Shown piece by piece: positions 35,461 to 44,487 of a DNA stretch of 64,000 nucleotides. The position numbers and the translations under genes were made by a program. The DNA comes from Prevotella veroralis DSM 19559 = JCM 6290. Its GTDB lineage: Bacteria; Bacteroidota; Bacteroidia; Bacteroidales; Bacteroidaceae. The notes beneath the pieces are model-generated. The model saw nothing but the letters and a program-made list of their open reading frames with translations. It was not told where the DNA came from and ran no database searches. How positions within the stretch are numbered: position 1 is the first letter of the stretch; every line of letters starts with the position of its first letter. The stretch is taken from the NCBI RefSeq assembly GCF_000377625.1, contig NZ_KB898325.1, forward strand, positions 372,001 to 436,000, given 5' to 3'.

Positions 35461-35588
35461 AACTTAGAAAATTGATATGCAAAAATACAAAAAAAGAGGT
35501 ATTATCTTGTTCTTTAAGGATATTTTTTATACTTTAGCGACCACAAATAACTAAACAATCTAAAGTATTAATCTAAACAACCAACACC

Positions 35589-37055
35589 ATGGCTGAAGAA
35601 AAGTCTAATGCACTTAGTAGCCACGTCGAAACAAAACATGTTTGGCAACTACTGGCTATTATCGCTGTAACAACTATCGTTTGGAATCTTCCAACAAGTG
35701 CTTTCGGTATTGATGGATTAACCATTGTACAACAACGTATCATTGCAATCTTTGTGTTTGCTACCCTGTCGTGGCTGACGGAATGCATCCCTGCGTGGGC
35801 AACCTCGCTAAGCATCATGTCTATCATGTGTGTCACCGTATCTAAGAACGCTTTTGGAGTCTTCAAAGGTGAGGGAGTCGGGGATTTACTTGATTCGAAG
35901 GAAATCATGGCATCCTTTGCAGATCCAATTATTATGCTCTTCCTTGCGGGATTTATCTTAGCGATTGCTGCTTCGAAGTCGGGACTTGACACGCTCTTGG
36001 CACGTAACCTTATCAAGCCTTTCGGAAACAAGAGTGAGAATGTTCTTTTGGGATTCCTGCTTATCACAGGACTTTTCTCAATGTTCATTTCAAACACTGC
36101 GACTGCTGCATTGATGCTTACTTTCCTTACTCCTGTCTTTGCAGCCCTACCTGCTAATGGCAAAGGACGTATCGCTTTGACGATGTCTATACCCATTGCT
36201 GCCAACCTTGGCGGTATGGGAACACCGATTGGAACACCTCCCAACCTCATCGCACTTAAATATCTCAATGACCCAGCAGGTCTTAACATGAATATCGACT
36301 TCATGCACTGGATGGCATTCATGGCACCGCTTGTAATCGTCTTAATGCTGTTATCATGGAGAATTATTCTGTATTTCTTCCCATTCACACAGAAGACTAT
36401 CCACCTGAAGATTGATGGAGAAGTACACCGTGGATGGCGTATGTGGGTAGTTATCATTACCTTCATTATCACAATTCTCTTATGGGTAATTCCAAAGGAC
36501 ATCACAGGCATTGACACCAACACAGTCTCAATGATTCCAATGGCAATCTTCGCTGTCACGGGCGTTATTACCGCAAAAGATATGCAGGAGATTAACTGGA
36601 GCGTCATCTGGATGGTTGCTGGAGGTTTCGCCATTGGATTGGGTATGAACGGATCTGGCTTGGCAGATGCAGCTATAGAGAGTATTCCATTTGGAAATTG
36701 GAGCCCTATCGTTATCCTTGCTATCTCTGGCTTGATTTGTTTCTTCCTCTCTAATTTCATTTCAAACACTGCAACAGCAGCCCTATTAGTACCTATCCTC
36801 GCTGTTGTATGCCGTGGTATGGGCGATAAGCTCGGTGGTATTGGTGGTACAAGTACAGTCCTCATTGGTATTGCCATTGCAGCATCAACAGCAATGTGTT
36901 TACCAATTTCAACACCTCCCAACGCTATTGCTTACTCAACAGGCTTAATCGAACAAAAGGATATGCTAAAGACGGGACTAACCTGTGGTCTGGTTTCTAT
37001 CATCTTAGGCTATATCCTACTCTATTTCATCGGAGAAATCCACTTTCTTGGTTAA
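35589..37055 (+). CDS. DASS/SLC13-family anion:sodium symporter
   Basis: A 488-residue inner-membrane transporter for di- or tricarboxylates (or sulfate). Both halves carry the paired Ser-Asn-Thr substrate/Na+ motif: FISNTATAALMLTF (~169-182) and FISNTATAALLVPI (~391-404). Each is followed by a GTP/STPPN loop (GTPIGTPPNLIAL, ~212-224; LPISTPPNAIAYSTG, ~438-452). About 12 membrane segments. The start is the ATG at 35589. Probably a succinate/fumarate/malate carrier, by family. A long antisense frame on the other strand is a by-product of its composition. Confidence 0.9.
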   Translation: MAEEKSNALSSHVETKHVWQLLAIIAVTTIVWNLPTSAFGIDGLTIVQQRIIAIFVFATLSWLTECIPAWATSLSIMSIMCVTVSKNAFGVFKGEGVGDLLDSKEIMASFADPIIMLFLAGFILAIAASKSGLDTLLARNLIKPFGNKSENVLLGFLLITGLFSMFISNTATAALMLTFLTPVFAALPANGKGRIALTMSIPIAANLGGMGTPIGTPPNLIALKYLNDPAGLNMNIDFMHWMAFMAPLVIVLMLLSWRIILYFFPFTQKTIHLKIDGEVHRGWRMWVVIITFIITILLWVIPKDITGIDTNTVSMIPMAIFAVTGVITAKDMQEINWSVIWMVAGGFAIGLGMNGSGLADAAIESIPFGNWSPIVILAISGLICFFLSNFISNTATAALLVPILAVVCRGMGDKLGGIGGTSTVLIGIAIAASTAMCLPISTPPNAIAYSTGLIEQKDMLKTGLTCGLVSIILGYILLYFIGEIHFLG

Positions 37056-37110
37056 AAGCATAAGCTCTATTTAGAGCGATTAAAACCAATATTTATAAAT
37101 GTCTCTCTCA

Positions 37111-37142
37111 CGGCATTATCAAACAATCGTTTGGTAGTGCCG
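37111..37142 (+). terminator. Terminator of the DASS transporter gene
   Basis: CGGCATTATCAAAC (37111-37124) pairs with GTTTGGTAGTGCCG (37129-37142) with one mismatch and one wobble-type pair. Confidence 0.65.
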
Positions 37143-37197
37143 TAACTTGTTTTATCTCACAAATAAATAATCTATATCTCGTTATATGCTAAGCCCT

Positions 37198-37263
37198 CAA
37201 AAGTTCTTAAACTTTTAATAAAAAGCTCCTAGCTTTCTCGAAATAGTTCCAGACCTTTCTATT
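37198..37263. repeat. 22-bp array 7, three diverged units
   Basis: Units start at 37198, 37220 and 37242. The first two have dyads AAAAGTTCTTAAACTTTT and AAAGCTCCTAGCTTT; the third is diverged but keeps the phase. Confidence 0.55.
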
Positions 37264-37312
37264 CTGACCTATTCAACATCTCCACATACAAGTATACCTT
37301 CTCTTTAAAACT

Positions 37313-37349
37313 AACAAACGCCCTTTTGGAATCCAGAAGGGCGTTTGTT
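37313..37349. terminator. Terminator of fmt
   Basis: Perfect 13-bp arms AACAAACGCCCTT and AAGGGCGTTTGTT. It lies 50 bases after the fmt stop on the minus strand. Confidence 0.7.
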
Positions 37350-37398
37350 CGATAGTAAGGAGAACTCTCTTGTCTCTTTTCGTATTAGTTCATAGAAA

Positions 37399-38412
37399 TT
37401 AACTGAAATGATAGTTAGAGATTACTTTAAAGCCATTAAGAAAAGAGGCAGCATCCATGCGTTTCTTTCCAGATAACTGAATATCCAAAAGCTCAAGCAA
37501 GTTATCTGTCGTATTCACATATAGGCGATTCTTCTCAACAACAATGCTGCCAACTGCGCCTGTGGCTGCACGATTCGTCTTTGAAGTTTTATAGACTTTC
37601 ATAACCAATGACTTGCTCTCCGAACCATCATTCAAGACTAACGAACTCCATGCACCAGGATAAGGACTAAGTCCACGAATAAAGTCATAAATGGTCTTTG
37701 CTGGTTGACTCCAATTTATCACGCAGGTTTCTTTAAATATCTTCGGTGCGCTCTTTAGTTCTATATTCTCTTGCTCTTGGGGTACGCTAATCTCGTCTAA
37801 GACATGAGAGAAATCAACATCTAAGTTATCTTCTGACAACTTAGAGGCAATAAGATTGATTGTGTCTATTGCTATTGTTGCACCTAAGTGCATTAAACCA
37901 TCATAAACATATTCAACATCAGCCGTATCAGGGATGTCGAATGGCTTTTGCATAATAATCCTACCCGTGTCAATGTCTTTATCAAGGAAGAAAGTCGTAA
38001 CACCCGTTTGCGTCTCTCCATTGATTACTGCCCAATTAATAGGAGCAGCCCCTCGATATTGAGGCAATAGAGCAGCATGAACATTGAAAGTTCCCAAACG
38101 AGGCATTGCCCAAACGATTTCTGGTAACATACGGAAGGCAACAACAACTTGTAAGTCCGCATGATAAGAACGAAGTTCCTCGATAAACTCAGAATCCTTC
38201 ATCTTCACTGGTTGAAGCACTGGTAAGCCTTTTTCTAAAGCATACTGCTTAACAGCAGAAGGTTGCAACTTCTCTTGATGCCGCCCAACAGGTTTATCAG
38301 GTTGCGTCACAACAGCTACTACATTATAATCGTTTTCCACTAAGGCTTTTAAGGACTCCACCGCAAACTCGGGGGTCCCCATAAAGATGATACGTATATC
38401 TTTACTATTCAT
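37399..38412 (-). CDS. fmt: Methionyl-tRNA formyltransferase
   Basis: Fmt formylates initiator Met-tRNA using 10-formyl-THF. At 337 residues it has the usual size. Motifs: IIFMGTPEFAVESLKAL (~8-24), FNVHAALLPQYRGAAPINWAVINGETQTGVTTFFLDKDIDTG (~113-154), including the HxSLLP-type loop (here HAALLP) and catalytic Asp in DKDIDTG. The C-terminal tRNA-binding OB domain follows from about 210. It is the last gene of Sua5-ClC-fmt on the minus strand, 54 bases after the channel gene. Confidence 0.95.
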   Translation of the reverse strand: MNSKDIRIIFMGTPEFAVESLKALVENDYNVVAVVTQPDKPVGRHQEKLQPSAVKQYALEKGLPVLQPVKMKDSEFIEELRSYHADLQVVVAFRMLPEIVWAMPRLGTFNVHAALLPQYRGAAPINWAVINGETQTGVTTFFLDKDIDTGRIIMQKPFDIPDTADVEYVYDGLMHLGATIAIDTINLIASKLSEDNLDVDFSHVLDEISVPQEQENIELKSAPKIFKETCVINWSQPAKTIYDFIRGLSPYPGAWSSLVLNDGSESKSLVMKVYKTSKTNRAATGAVGSIVVEKNRLYVNTTDNLLELLDIQLSGKKRMDAASFLNGFKVISNYHFS

Positions 38413-38466
38413 TCTTTGAGATTTTACAATTAAGGATGCGGAATAAAATGAGAGTAAGAGCAGGAC

Positions 38467-40263
38467 TTACTCGGCACTAAAGTCTGCAACGAACTGACGA
38501 TACATACTATACAATCGAATTCGTGAGATATATCCTACCAAATGACCATCTAAACCAACCACTGGTAAATACTGCGCTCCTGTACTATCGAACGTTTGCA
38601 TCACATCTTCCATAGGGTCATTAACACCTAATGTAGCTGCTGGAGCTGTCATAAGTTGACTCACATGAAATCGATGATAAAGCTCTGTACGGAAAATAAT
38701 ATGGCGAAGTTTGGTAATATCTATCTCGCCCATAAGGCAGCCACTTTCATTGAGAACTGGGATATAATCATTGCGGCTCGAACTAAGGGCATGAACGAGT
38801 TGTCCCATTTCCATATCAGGAGCAACAGAGGTAAAATCACGGTCAATAATCTTATCCATTGTCATCAATGTAAGGATAGATTTGTCTGTGTGATGCGTGA
38901 GCAATTTACCTTGTTTGGCTAATCGGACAGCATAGATACTATGGTGCTCGAAAATATTAATCGTCAGATAAGAGCAGATGGTTACTATAATTAAAGGTAT
39001 AAAAAGCTGATACCCACCTGTCAATTCTGCAATCAAGAATATTCCTGTCAAGGGCGCATGCATGACAGCTGCCATAACAGCTGCCATTCCATAGAGCGTA
39101 AAGTTCTTCTCTGGAACATAAACACCTAACTGTTGGATATTCCAAAGACGAGCAAAAAAGAATCCGCCGAAACCTCCAATGAATAGTGCTGGAGCAAAAG
39201 TTCCACCACATCCACCTGCACCATTTGTAGCACTAGTAGCAAAAACCTTAGTAAGCATAACGAAACCAACATAGAGTACAAGTAAGTTCGTTTGACCAGC
39301 AAACATAGAACCACTCATAACTTGCATCCAGTCAGCCTCAGTCTTCCCCTCAATGAATAATCCTAAACTATTATAACCTTCACCATAGAGAGAAGGGAAA
39401 AGGAAGATGAGAGAGGATAGTACTAAGCCACCAACAAGTAGCTTTAGATAAGGATACTTAGAAAGTTTGCCGTAACCATTTTCGCACCACGACATAAGGC
39501 GCATGAAATAAAGCGAAATAAAGCCACAAGCAATACCAAGGAGTATCGTAGGCGGTACACGTTCAAGACTCCAAAGATAATCCATTTGGAAGTGGTACAT
39601 CGGAGATCCACCTGTGAAGAAGTAAGAAAAGCATGTTGCTGTTACTGAGGAAATAAGTATTGGTAACAAAGAAGCCATGGTAAGATCTACCATCAATACT
39701 TCTAGCGTAAAGACTAACCCTGCAATAGGAGCCTTAAAGATACCAGATACTGCAGCTGTTGCTCCACAGCCCACAAGGAGCATGAGTGTACGATTGTCTA
39801 GATGAAAAATGCGTCCTAAGTTACTTCCAATAGCGGAACCCGTCAATACGATAGGAGCCTCAGCTCCAACAGAACCACCAAACCCGATTGTAATGGCAGA
39901 TGCAACGATAGAAGACCATGTATTATGCGCTTTCAATCGAGATTGCTTCGTGGAAATAGCATACAGAACACGCGTAATACCATGGGAGATATTATCACGA
40001 ACCATGTATTTGACAAATAAACTCGTAAGCCAAATACCGATAACAGGATAAAGCAGATAGAGCCAATTGATTGTCATCACATGGAAGCCTGAAGTAACAA
40101 GTTCCTCTATCTGACCAATAATAATATGGAGTATATAAGCAGCTAAAGAAGCAAGAAAACCAATAGCAAATGCTAGTACTAAAACTAACTCACGATTAGA
40201 TATATGCTTCTGACGCCAAACATCAAATCGAGAGAGAAAGCCTAATTTAGCCGATACTTCCAT
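38467..40263 (-). CDS. ClC-family chloride channel/exchanger with CBS pair
   Basis: 598 residues. The N-terminal ClC membrane domain (~20-430) has the selectivity and gating loops: GFGGSVGAEAPIVLTGSAIGS (~128-148, with the gating Glu in the GxEAP position) and GAGGCGGTFAPALFIGG (~347-363). Two CBS domains follow (~455-590), which usually bind nucleotides and regulate gating. It probably acts as a Cl-/H+ antiporter. It lies 12 bases after the Sua5-type gene, clearly in one operon. Confidence 0.93.
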   Translation of the reverse strand: MEVSAKLGFLSRFDVWRQKHISNRELVLVLAFAIGFLASLAAYILHIIIGQIEELVTSGFHVMTINWLYLLYPVIGIWLTSLFVKYMVRDNISHGITRVLYAISTKQSRLKAHNTWSSIVASAITIGFGGSVGAEAPIVLTGSAIGSNLGRIFHLDNRTLMLLVGCGATAAVSGIFKAPIAGLVFTLEVLMVDLTMASLLPILISSVTATCFSYFFTGGSPMYHFQMDYLWSLERVPPTILLGIACGFISLYFMRLMSWCENGYGKLSKYPYLKLLVGGLVLSSLIFLFPSLYGEGYNSLGLFIEGKTEADWMQVMSGSMFAGQTNLLVLYVGFVMLTKVFATSATNGAGGCGGTFAPALFIGGFGGFFFARLWNIQQLGVYVPEKNFTLYGMAAVMAAVMHAPLTGIFLIAELTGGYQLFIPLIIVTICSYLTINIFEHHSIYAVRLAKQGKLLTHHTDKSILTLMTMDKIIDRDFTSVAPDMEMGQLVHALSSSRNDYIPVLNESGCLMGEIDITKLRHIIFRTELYHRFHVSQLMTAPAATLGVNDPMEDVMQTFDSTGAQYLPVVGLDGHLVGYISRIRLYSMYRQFVADFSAE

Positions 40264-40275
40264 CTATACGTTTAC

Positions 40276-40845
40276 TTATTTTCTAATAATTTCCACCTCA
40301 CCATCAACACTCAACTTTATAATACTAGAAGGTGTATGGGGCTTATGTTCTTGACGACGAGACTGACAAACATAGTCTACACCATCAAGTATCTCTTGAG
40401 AAATATCGCAATAGTTCTGAGCAGCAGGCTCACCGCTTATATTAGCGGATGTGCTCACAATAGCCTTTTGGAATCGATAACATAATTCATGCGAGAAGGG
40501 TTCCTTTGTGATTCGAATACCAATAGAACCATCTTCTGCTATCAAGTTAGGTGCAAGGTTCACTGCACCATCTAAAATTAATGTTGTTGGTTTCTCTACA
40601 GCATCAATTAGTTGCCAAGCAACATCAGGGACATTATGAACATAACGTTGTAGACGATTATCAGAATCAACCAAACAGATTAGTGCTTTAGAATCGTCTC
40701 TACGTTTCAATGAATAGACTTTTGCAACAGCTTCTGCATTGGTAGCATCACAACCAATTCCCCATACAGTATCTGTCGGATAAAGTATGATTCCGCCTTG
40801 TTTCATCACCTCAATAGCTTTTTTGATATCGTCTTCCTGATTCAT
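40276..40845 (-). CDS. L-threonylcarbamoyladenylate synthase (Sua5/YrdC/YciO family)
   Basis: A 189-residue YrdC-fold protein. YrdC-type enzymes make threonylcarbamoyl-AMP for the t6A37 modification of ANN-decoding tRNAs. Visible: GGIILYPTDTVWGIGCDATN (~17-36), YSLKRRDDSKALICLV (~44-59), IGIRITKEPF (~109-118) and VSTSANISGEPA (~130-141). Without the long Sua5 domain it could be YrdC or the related YciO, whose role is unsettled. It heads a three-gene operon with fmt, from a -7 box at 40888-40895. Confidence 0.88.
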   Translation of the reverse strand: MNQEDDIKKAIEVMKQGGIILYPTDTVWGIGCDATNAEAVAKVYSLKRRDDSKALICLVDSDNRLQRYVHNVPDVAWQLIDAVEKPTTLILDGAVNLAPNLIAEDGSIGIRITKEPFSHELCYRFQKAIVSTSANISGEPAAQNYCDISQEILDGVDYVCQSRRQEHKPHTPSSIIKLSVDGEVEIIRK

Positions 40846-40887
40846 TTGTTGCTTTAATTAATTATAGATTAACTTTATTCCGAGTCG

Positions 40888-40895
40888 CAAAGATA
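40888..40895 (-). promoter_or_regulatory. Promoter -7 box of the Sua5-ClC-fmt operon
   Basis: TATCTTTG on the minus strand, 43 bases before the first start codon. Confidence 0.6.
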
Positions 40896-40930
40896 TAGTA
40901 AAAAAGTGAGAAAACAAAATAAAACAACAA

Positions 40931-41013
40931 AAAAGGCTAACGCTATTAAGATAGGGACTCAAGAGTATGATATTATCTCAAGAATCGCATCTAATATTAA
41001 CGTTAACCTTTTC
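40931..41013 (-). terminator. Terminator-like hairpin after the ROK gene
   Basis: On the minus strand AAAAGGTTAACG pairs with CGTTAGCCTTTT around a long inner segment, and more T residues follow. The outer stem is strong; the inner fold is uncertain. Confidence 0.6.
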
Positions 41014-41123
41014 TTTTAGATTGAGAGAACTTAATTTAAAAAGGATTCAACTATAGTTCTATGTAAATATAGATATACGAACTTAGGCTTTACCTTTTAT
41101 GTAATAAGTCGAATATCTTTAAA

Positions 41124-42125
41124 TTACAACTCCCATCCAATAGCAGATGCACCAAGAACAGCTGCTGCTGCATCATCAAGTGAACTTACTAAGAACTTTG
41201 GCTTATCACGGAAGATTTCCAAAGCATTCTCTCTATAAGCACGAATTAATGGTTCCATCAACAAGTCACCCGCTTTTGTTAAACCTCCAAAGAAGATAAA
41301 TGCTTCAGGAGAAGAGAATGTTGCAAAATCAGCACACGCTTCACCTAACATCTTTCCCGTAAATTCATATACACGCTTTGCAAGTGCATCACCACGACCT
41401 GCTGCAATAGAAACATCAAGAGATGTAATATCTTCTATTTTCAACTCACGCAATAAAGAATCTTCATCGCACTCTTTTAGGAATTCACGAGCAGTACGTG
41501 CAACGCCAGTTGCAGAGCAATAAGCCTCTAGACAGCCTGTACGACCACAGCCACAGCTACGTCCTTTCTCACCACGAACCATGATCACGTGACCAAGCTC
41601 ACCGGCGAAACCATCTGAGCCATAAACCATCTGACCATTAATCACAATACCAGAACCTACGCCAGTACCAAGGGTAATCATGATGAAATCCTTCATTCCA
41701 CGTGCAACTCCATACTGCATTTCACCGATAGCAGCAGCGTTAGCATCATTGGTAAGACCAACAGGAATACCTAACTTCTCTGAAAACATATCACCCAATG
41801 GCACAACACCATCATGTCCCCATGACAAATTTGGTGCAAATTCTATCGTACCACGATAGAAATTACCATTAGGAGCACCAATACCCATAGCACGGAACTG
41901 TCCTATTCCACCATACTTTGCAATAAGAGGCTTCAATGCTTCAACACCAGCCCCTACAAAGTCATCCACTGTTTTATAGGCCTGCGTCTTAATTGAATTT
42001 GTCGCAAGTACCTGACCACGCTGATCTACGACACCGAAGACAGCATTTGTTCCTCCCAAATCCAAGCCAATAACAAATGGCTTTTCTAAACCAGTTACAA
42101 CTGGTTTCTGTTCTGTTACGTCCAT
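41124..42125 (-). CDS. ROK-family glucokinase
   Basis: 333 residues. ROK kinases phosphorylate glucose or other hexoses with ATP. The phosphate-1 loop is IGLDLGGTNAVFGVV (~19-33), the catalytic base is Asp127 (LTNDANAAAIGE), and the zinc signature is CGCGRTGCLE (~191-200) preceded by GELGHVIM (~175-182). These residues are complete for an active sugar kinase, and there is no DNA-binding domain. Glucose is the likely substrate in glycolysis but is not proven by sequence. Single gene with its own -7 box (42163-42170) and hairpin terminator. Confidence 0.92.
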   Translation of the reverse strand: MDVTEQKPVVTGLEKPFVIGLDLGGTNAVFGVVDQRGQVLATNSIKTQAYKTVDDFVGAGVEALKPLIAKYGGIGQFRAMGIGAPNGNFYRGTIEFAPNLSWGHDGVVPLGDMFSEKLGIPVGLTNDANAAAIGEMQYGVARGMKDFIMITLGTGVGSGIVINGQMVYGSDGFAGELGHVIMVRGEKGRSCGCGRTGCLEAYCSATGVARTAREFLKECDEDSLLRELKIEDITSLDVSIAAGRGDALAKRVYEFTGKMLGEACADFATFSSPEAFIFFGGLTKAGDLLMEPLIRAYRENALEIFRDKPKFLVSSLDDAAAAVLGASAIGWEL

Positions 42126-42162
42126 ATGACCTACTAAGTTTTTAGTTTAATTATACTTGGAG

Positions 42163-42170
42163 CAAAGTTA
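42163..42170 (-). promoter_or_regulatory. Promoter -7 box of the ROK gene
   Basis: TAACTTTG on the minus strand, 38 bases before the start codon. Confidence 0.6.
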
Positions 42171-42257
42171 TGAAAAAACTAGAATACCACAAAGTTTTGT
42201 TAGGTAAATTTGTTTTTCTCACATAATTTTTGCAATTTTGCACCCAAAATAACAAGC

Positions 42258-42944
42258 ATGCAATTTCCTATCCAATTAGATATACTGGATTTTATATTTA
42301 AAGGTTTGTTGATTGGTATTATCGCATCAGCACCTATGGGTCCAGTCGGAATATTATGTATTCAGCGTACTTTAAACAAAGGACGTTGGTATGGTTTTAT
42401 AACAGGTATTGGCGCAGCCGTTAGTGATACTATTTATGCTCTTATAGTTGGTTTAGGTATGAGCTTTATCATGGGTCCTTTACAAAACCCTACTTATAAA
42501 CTTATACTCCAAATATCAGGAAGTGTCTTACTCTTATTATTTGGACTTTATTGTTTTAAGTCAAATCCAATGAAGAAAGTACACCAAAGCGGAAAGACTA
42601 AAGGTAGTATTTTCCACAATGGATTGACTGCATTTCTCGTAACATTCTCAAATCCTCTTATCATCTTCCTATTTATGGCCTGCTTTGCACAATTTGCTTT
42701 TGTACAACCTGGACAACCTTTTGAGATGATAATAGGCTTCGCTTGCATCCCAGCAGGAGCCTTACTATGGTGGTATGGACTAACATGGCTTATCGACAGG
42801 ATTCGAGGAAAGTTCGATGTCAATGGTATTCTTATAATAAATAAGGTGATTGGTTCTATTGTTATTTTATTTTCGATTATCATGCTCTTAGGAACGGTTT
42901 TCAATCTTTATCACCTTCCTACGGTCGATGGTCTGATGAAATAA
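42258..42944 (+). CDS. LysE-family translocator
   Basis: A 228-residue inner-membrane exporter of the LysE/RhtB type with about six membrane segments. The start at 42258 (MQFPIQLDILDF) replaces a TTG-initiated frame lying in the promoter region. The N-terminal family motif is GIIASAPMGPVGILCIQRTLNKGR (~23-46), then GIGAAVSDTIYALIVGLG and FSNPLIIFLFMACF. Members export amino acids; the substrate is unknown. It is the first of four plus-strand genes with gaps of at most 22 bases, ending with prfC. Confidence 0.85.
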   Translation: MQFPIQLDILDFIFKGLLIGIIASAPMGPVGILCIQRTLNKGRWYGFITGIGAAVSDTIYALIVGLGMSFIMGPLQNPTYKLILQISGSVLLLLFGLYCFKSNPMKKVHQSGKTKGSIFHNGLTAFLVTFSNPLIIFLFMACFAQFAFVQPGQPFEMIIGFACIPAGALLWWYGLTWLIDRIRGKFDVNGILIINKVIGSIVILFSIIMLLGTVFNLYHLPTVDGLMK

Positions 42945-42966
42945 ATACAAATAATAGGTATTTTAT

Positions 42967-43575
42967 ATGTTTGTTGCAAAAGAATTAAGAAAGAAGAGTG
43001 TGGCAGAATATCTGCTTTATATGTGGCAAATTGAAGATATCATTCGAGCTTATGGATGTTCACTCACAAGAATACGTACCGAATATATTGATCAATTTCA
43101 ATATACAGACGAACAAAAGGAAGAAGAAGAGGATTGGTTTGGTGACCTTGTAAGAATGATGAATCAAGAAGGTTGCCGTGAGGGAGGACACTTACAGATT
43201 AATAAGGTCTTGATGCAAGGACTTACAGAACTTCATAAAGAGTTACTCCAATCTTCTAAGTTCCCTTTTTATTCAGCAGAATATTATCGTGTCTTACCTT
43301 TCATTGTTGAACTAAGAGGTAAGACTAAACGTACTGCTGATAAAATGGCAAAGACAAATGACAATCGATTAAAGGATGTAGCTTCTCAACTTTCAAAAAG
43401 TGAAATAGAGACATGCTTTGACTTGCTCTATGGAGTCATGATGCTTCGCCTACAAAAGAAAGAGATTACACCAGAAACAGAGCGTGCCTTAAAAGAAGTA
43501 ACAACTTTTATTGGTATGTTATCCGACTATTACATAAAGGACAAGACAGAGGGGTTAGACTTCGGTGAAGAATAA
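42967..43575 (+). CDS. DUF4924 family protein
   Basis: A 202-residue soluble, mostly helical protein of the DUF4924 family, found in Bacteroidetes and of unknown function. It begins MFVAKELRKKSVAEYLLYMWQ and has an acidic stretch DEQKEEEEDWFGDLV (~43-57) and EYYRVLPFIVELRGK (~99-113). No catalytic motif is evident. Its conserved place between a LysE protein, rfbD and prfC is the only clue. Its stop is 13 bases before the rfbD ATG. Confidence 0.85.
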   Translation: MFVAKELRKKSVAEYLLYMWQIEDIIRAYGCSLTRIRTEYIDQFQYTDEQKEEEEDWFGDLVRMMNQEGCREGGHLQINKVLMQGLTELHKELLQSSKFPFYSAEYYRVLPFIVELRGKTKRTADKMAKTNDNRLKDVASQLSKSEIETCFDLLYGVMMLRLQKKEITPETERALKEVTTFIGMLSDYYIKDKTEGLDFGEE

Positions 43576-43588
43576 AAACTATAAGGGT

Positions 43589-44473
43589 ATGAATATTTTA
43601 GTTACAGGTGCAAATGGACAACTCGGTAATGAGATGCAGATTGTATCTCAAAAGAGTAAAGACAAGTATATCTTCACAGACGTATGTGATGGTTATACTA
43701 AGTTAGACATCACTAATTTGGAAGCTATACGCAAAATGGTGAAAGACAACGACATTAAATGTATCATCAATTGCGCAGCTTGGACAAATGTTGACAAAGC
43801 CGAAACTGCTGGCGAGATTGTTGAGACGCTCAATGCTATTGCTCCTGAGAATCTTGCGATTGCAATGAAAGAAGTAAATGGTTTACTTGTTCATATCAGC
43901 ACTGATTATGTCTTTGGAGGCGACCCCTATAATACTCCTTGTAAAGAAGACATGAAAGGTACTCCGACTGGCGTATATGGTTTAACAAAATTACATGGCG
44001 AACAAAAGATTCAAGCAACAGGAGTGAAACATATCATCCTACGTACTGCCTGGTTGTATAGTGAATTTGGGCATAACTTTGTTAAGACAATGATTAATCT
44101 TACAGCAACAAAGCCACAATTGAAAGTTGTTTTTGACCAATGTGGCACTCCAACTTATGCTGGCGATTTAGCTGATACGATCTACGATATTGTCGAGCAA
44201 CGTAAATATGAAGGAAACAATGGTATCTACCATTTCTCTAACGAAGGTGTTTGCAGCTGGTATGACTTTACTATTAAGATTGCAGAACTTGTTGACAATC
44301 GTAATTGTGACATTCAACCTTGCCATAGTGATGAATTTCCATCACCTGTTACACGCCCAGCCTATTCTGTACTTGACAAGACAAAGATTAAAGAAACCTT
44401 TGGCATTAAGATTCCTTATTGGGAAGACTCATTAAAGAAATGTATCAAAGGATTACAAGAACAAGACAAATAA
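43589..44473 (+). CDS. rfbD: dTDP-4-dehydrorhamnose reductase
   Basis: RfbD reduces dTDP-4-keto-rhamnose to dTDP-L-rhamnose, the last step of rhamnose donor synthesis for surface polysaccharides. The start at 43589 (MNILVTGANGQLG) puts the NAD(P)-binding GxxGxxG at residues ~7-13; an in-frame GTG eight codons earlier is less likely. The SDR catalytic residues are in STDYVFGG (~105-112) and VYGLTKLHGE (~131-140, Tyr and Lys). About 294 residues, normal length. The other rfb genes are not in the window. Confidence 0.93.
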   Translation: MNILVTGANGQLGNEMQIVSQKSKDKYIFTDVCDGYTKLDITNLEAIRKMVKDNDIKCIINCAAWTNVDKAETAGEIVETLNAIAPENLAIAMKEVNGLLVHISTDYVFGGDPYNTPCKEDMKGTPTGVYGLTKLHGEQKIQATGVKHIILRTAWLYSEFGHNFVKTMINLTATKPQLKVVFDQCGTPTYAGDLADTIYDIVEQRKYEGNNGIYHFSNEGVCSWYDFTIKIAELVDNRNCDIQPCHSDEFPSPVTRPAYSVLDKTKIKETFGIKIPYWEDSLKKCIKGLQEQDK

Positions 44474-44487
44474 CATAAAGAATTTAA

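Larger units (their letters stand above)
37056..37398. other. Gene-free stretch between convergent genes
   Basis: No gene. It holds a terminator-like hairpin for the DASS gene, 22-bp array 7, and a strong hairpin beyond fmt. Confidence 0.7.

Noticed and set aside
35573..36922. 449-codon open frame on the minus strand opposite the DASS transporter
   Set aside because: It is fully antisense to a clear transporter, has no family motif, is rich in Ile/Met/Pro as expected from complementing a membrane protein, and has no promoter.
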